Shown piece after piece: positions 60,713 through 64,000 of a stretch of DNA of 64,000 bases. Below the pieces are notes generated by a model. It was not told the DNA's origin. It was given only the letters and a program-made list of their open reading frames with translations, and did no database searches. Every line of letters begins with the position of its first letter. Within the stretch, counting starts at the first letter, position 1. The position numbers were made by a program, and so were the translations under genes. This stretch comes from Aldrovandia affinis. Its lineage: Eukaryota > Chordata > Actinopteri > Notacanthiformes > Halosauridae. The stretch is from assembly GCA_029706075.1 (NCBI GenBank), contig JAINUG010000114.1:930001-994000 (forward strand), in the 5' to 3' direction.

Positions 60713-63700
60713 TGCAGTGTTACTCAAGACCGGTGACTATGACAGTGATGCAGTGTGCACACATTGGGCTTCACTACCTGCGCTGGAGATAAAGCTCTGG
60801 GAGCAGCCCCTGCTGTTGTCCCCTGAGTACAGTACATTACTGGTGTTTGCATCTGTTGTATGCTGAATGCATCTCCTCTAATGAGTGTTTGAATGTGTTT
60901 GAGAGGGTTACATTCAAGTGAATGGTTCTTAGAGGGATATATAATTGGGGTAATTGGAATGATTCTTTTAGCGATTGAGATGAAGCCTTTAGGCCTTTTA
61001 GCCATGAAGATAAAAAGGTATTTCCTCTTGCCTAGGATACAGACAAATGAGACTCAAATTGAATATGAGGGGAAATGGAGTCCAGGGAATGTGGTTTGTG
61101 CTTGTTCAAGAAGCTCTGGCATGCCTCTGAGACTAAGGAGGAAAGTTTGTATTTAATGTCACAGTGGGAGAGCTGGATATGCAGGAGGGTGGATCTAGAG
61201 GATGAGTGATCTGATGCATTCCAACTGATTGGCATGGGCCTATACTGATGATGAACATTTTATCCGGCATCAAAATGTGAGACACTGTGGAATACTATAT
61301 GATGATTATGCTGCACAGCAACCCCAACACAATAGTAATTAGATGACATTGCATTCTTGTTTTTATATCAAGATATTAATTTGTATCAGGGACCAACAAA
61401 TAGATATTTTTAATTACAATGATGTTTTTACAGCAATATTTCAAAATAGCCTATTTTGTTCTCTAGTTAAAACAAAGAAAGACAAACAAAATTGTTCAGT
61501 ATTTATGTCAATATCAAAATGCCTTGCACAAAAAAATGAACATTATAATGATAAATAAATATCTCAATCTACTCTCTGTTCTACATTTTCTGGATCAGTT
61601 AGTCCCGAGATGAGTCTTAATGAGTATATTTCCACACAGGAACCCAGACACTAACACTCTCTGAATACCAACCTCCCCACACCATCTCGGTCCGCTCTGT
61701 TATGAACGCATCTGCAGACAGTGAAACATAATTATACAGGAATAGGGAACAGAATAAAACAACATGAAGCCAGCTTTTCGGCCAGGGCTGTAATCAAAAA
61801 AAGAAAGACCCTTATTTGCTCTACAGCAGTTTTCCTGGTGACAGAGTGAAAAGACACAGCCCACCTTTTTAAAAATAGTGTGTGATTGCTTCAACCCAGG
61901 ACTGCATCATGTATGTTTTTAATGTACTCAATAAAACGTTTTAATAATCATTATCATCTTCCTGATCAGTTCCAAACTTTAGAACCATCCCTGGGCTATG
62001 TGGTATGGGAGTATTATTATGACTCATGCAAACTGTTATTCCATGATCTGCTCTATAAATAATTTAACAGATAGGAAGAATTCATTTTTTCAGTACATCA
62101 AACAAGTTGTGTACATGGCAGATAAATAGTTTTTTTGTTATGCAGAGGGTTAGCTTAGAATGAGGGGGTTAGCTAGTTACCTAAAGAATTAATCTACCTG
62201 TCACCGACATCTATTTCTCTACGGAACAAAGGCTTTATTTATTATTTTTAACTATTTTTATTTACCCTTTGTTCTCCACAATTAGAGGTAAGAGATAAGA
62301 GGTGTATCTCTCATTGATTAAACTGGAAGCCTGTGGGTGCCTACTGTGTTGTTGGGAGGAAGTAGTGCAGTGGTAACCATGGAACACTGGATATAAACGA
62401 GGAAACGGAGCTTCACTGTTCCAACAACACATTTTTAAATTGCATTTCTTTGTTTATTTTCCTTTTTGTTTTATTTTCCATTTCAGTTTTTTTCTTCCTA
62501 TGTGAAGTGGATTCGCCTCTATTGTTTATGAGAAGTTTGATTCTCCTTTGATTCCAAGCAAGTCACAGCATCTGCATTTCCTGGTATTGATGCAGAGATC
62601 ACAGCCTGTACTCCTACTGCAGAAAATCACAGTTAAATTAGATTTCTTTTGAGCAAGGCTTTGTCATCCTCCTGATACCAATTTATTGGGGCGTTCGCCT
62701 GAGGTACATCAAGCCATTGATGATGATTTTCAAAGCAAGATATCGCACTCTTTTGTGTTGTGTGTGCGCTGATATCTTGTCATGGTTTTCTGTTGCTGTG
62801 AAAGCAATAACAGGAGAGAAAGAATAGCATTCACACACTCACACTCTCAAAAGTGTGTTTTGGGAGCATAAATAATGTGCAAGCACTATTCTCTCTCATA
62901 GTCATACTGCTCTCTGTTCAGCAAGCAAACTACAGTTTATGTGCATATGCTTTGTAAAGGTAAGAAAGCAGTAAAAAGTATCAGTCTTGAACTGTGGTTC
63001 AGATTACACAGTCTACTCCCCATTCCACTACTGTCACTATATCAATATCATGTTTCTGTACAATTAGGTACTGTCTGTATCATGCCATTCCAGACAAAGG
63101 CCATCTTGGTCTTCAAAATCACATTTTTCTCTGCTGAGTCCACCATTACTGTTGAATAGGTAAGATATGATGATAGCAGCACATAATGGAAACATTTAAC
63201 AAAATCTGTGTCCTGCCTCAGTATAAGTGCATTGCTGTCAGCTGCAGTTATTAAGAATGATGGCCATCTCATTGTTTTGTTTTTGTTTTCCATTTTAATT
63301 TGATTTGTTTTGATTACGATATGTAATAAGCTTCATACACAGTTCTCTCAATAACAATAAGAATTTAAACAAGCAATAATGATAAAAATCAATAACATAA
63401 ACATGTTCATAATAATACCATTAATAACAATTGTCACAAAGATTTTATTTGATGTAATTTGAATCCAGTCTTTTTTCCCATTGGTTTTCAATCCTGATAA
63501 AACACAGCCTCAATACTACATTACAACACCCACTGTTAACAATATGGATCCAGATGCAATATAATTTATCCGTGCTATGCGCTTAGTGTCTGTGCTACTT
63601 GTCCAGTCCTTTTCAGTTTGTCAGAGTTAATGTCTGATCCAGACTCATTTGAATATAGGGTTATAATGCCACCTTGTGGTGTGCAGCCTTGAATTTTAAA

Positions 63701-64000
63701 TGTTAGTCAAACTGTAGACCATGACAAGGCGGAAGTGCTAAAACAATTATGATAAATGGATTAGACTTCAAATAGGTTCCAAATTCTGTTCAAAGGCCAC
63801 ATTCATCTACACGTGTTCTCTGTGTATATTGTGTACTATAGTGATGAGGAAGAGATGCAGGTTTTGGGACACTGTAGAACTTGACTGAAAGTACTATACC
63901 TGTCTCCCTGCAAAGCCTTGTAACTCAAGCCATTCGTCGTCACAGCAACTGATGAAACACTCTTAGGCTCATGTATAATTCACTAATGAGACTGACTCTA
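60713..64000. other. Intergenic to window end, nothing recognised
   Basis: No exon, RNA gene or transposon end that I can support. Confidence 0.45.

Noticed and set aside
60087-60866. Long plus-strand frames (~220-259 codons) and a 243-codon minus frame
   Set aside because: They are products of the 37-bp minisatellite, open in several frames and both strands, with no domain or splice support.

Overview
The window looks like genomic DNA of a ray-finned fish, most likely a teleost. It is AT-rich and intron-rich. It is crowded with Tc1-like, hAT-like, RTE/Rex3-like, CR1/L2-like, DIRS-like and Gypsy elements and with tRNA-headed SINEs typical of fish. I cannot name a species.

Only two host genes are recognisable, and they lie tail to tail in the first 18 kb. 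The last two coding exons (C8 and TIL cysteine-rich domains) of a kielin/chordin-like gene (kcp) are on + at 465-1336. A complete four-exon D4-type dopamine receptor gene (drd4) is on - from 17972 down to 9068. Its four exons (237+113+611+203 bp) join in frame to 387 codons plus stop. A degenerate ~29-bp minisatellite lies 75-350 bp upstream of the drd4 start codon, and a second ~22-bp minisatellite abuts the exon 3 splice donor. The drd4 introns hold a SINE, a LINE relic and two hAT-like MITEs.

From 18.3 to 64 kb I found no host exon. This part is layered repeats: a Tc1 relic split by a 570-bp solo LTR (26.1-27.2 kb); two RTE/Rex3-like LINEs in opposite orientation (30.2-32.1 kb 5'-truncated, 34.4-37.6 kb nearly full length with a target-site duplication); a ~500-bp inverted duplication with ~3.1 kb spacer (39.0-43.1 kb); a nested block (43.1-53.8 kb); Tc1 and DIRS relics (54.9-59.2 kb); and a 37-bp minisatellite (60.0-60.7 kb).

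In the nested block a CR1-like LINE is split by a second LINE. That second LINE carries a young Gypsy element with 197-bp LTRs and a SINE with a 14-bp target duplication. The Gypsy element is flanked on both sides by the same ~808 bp of LINE sequence, ending exactly at the LTR termini. This looks like an enormously enlarged target-site duplication, an ectopic recombination product or an assembly artefact, and it is the most unusual structure here. Many frameshifts in the retroelements are single-base changes in short homopolymers, so residual long-read error should be considered before calling elements dead.
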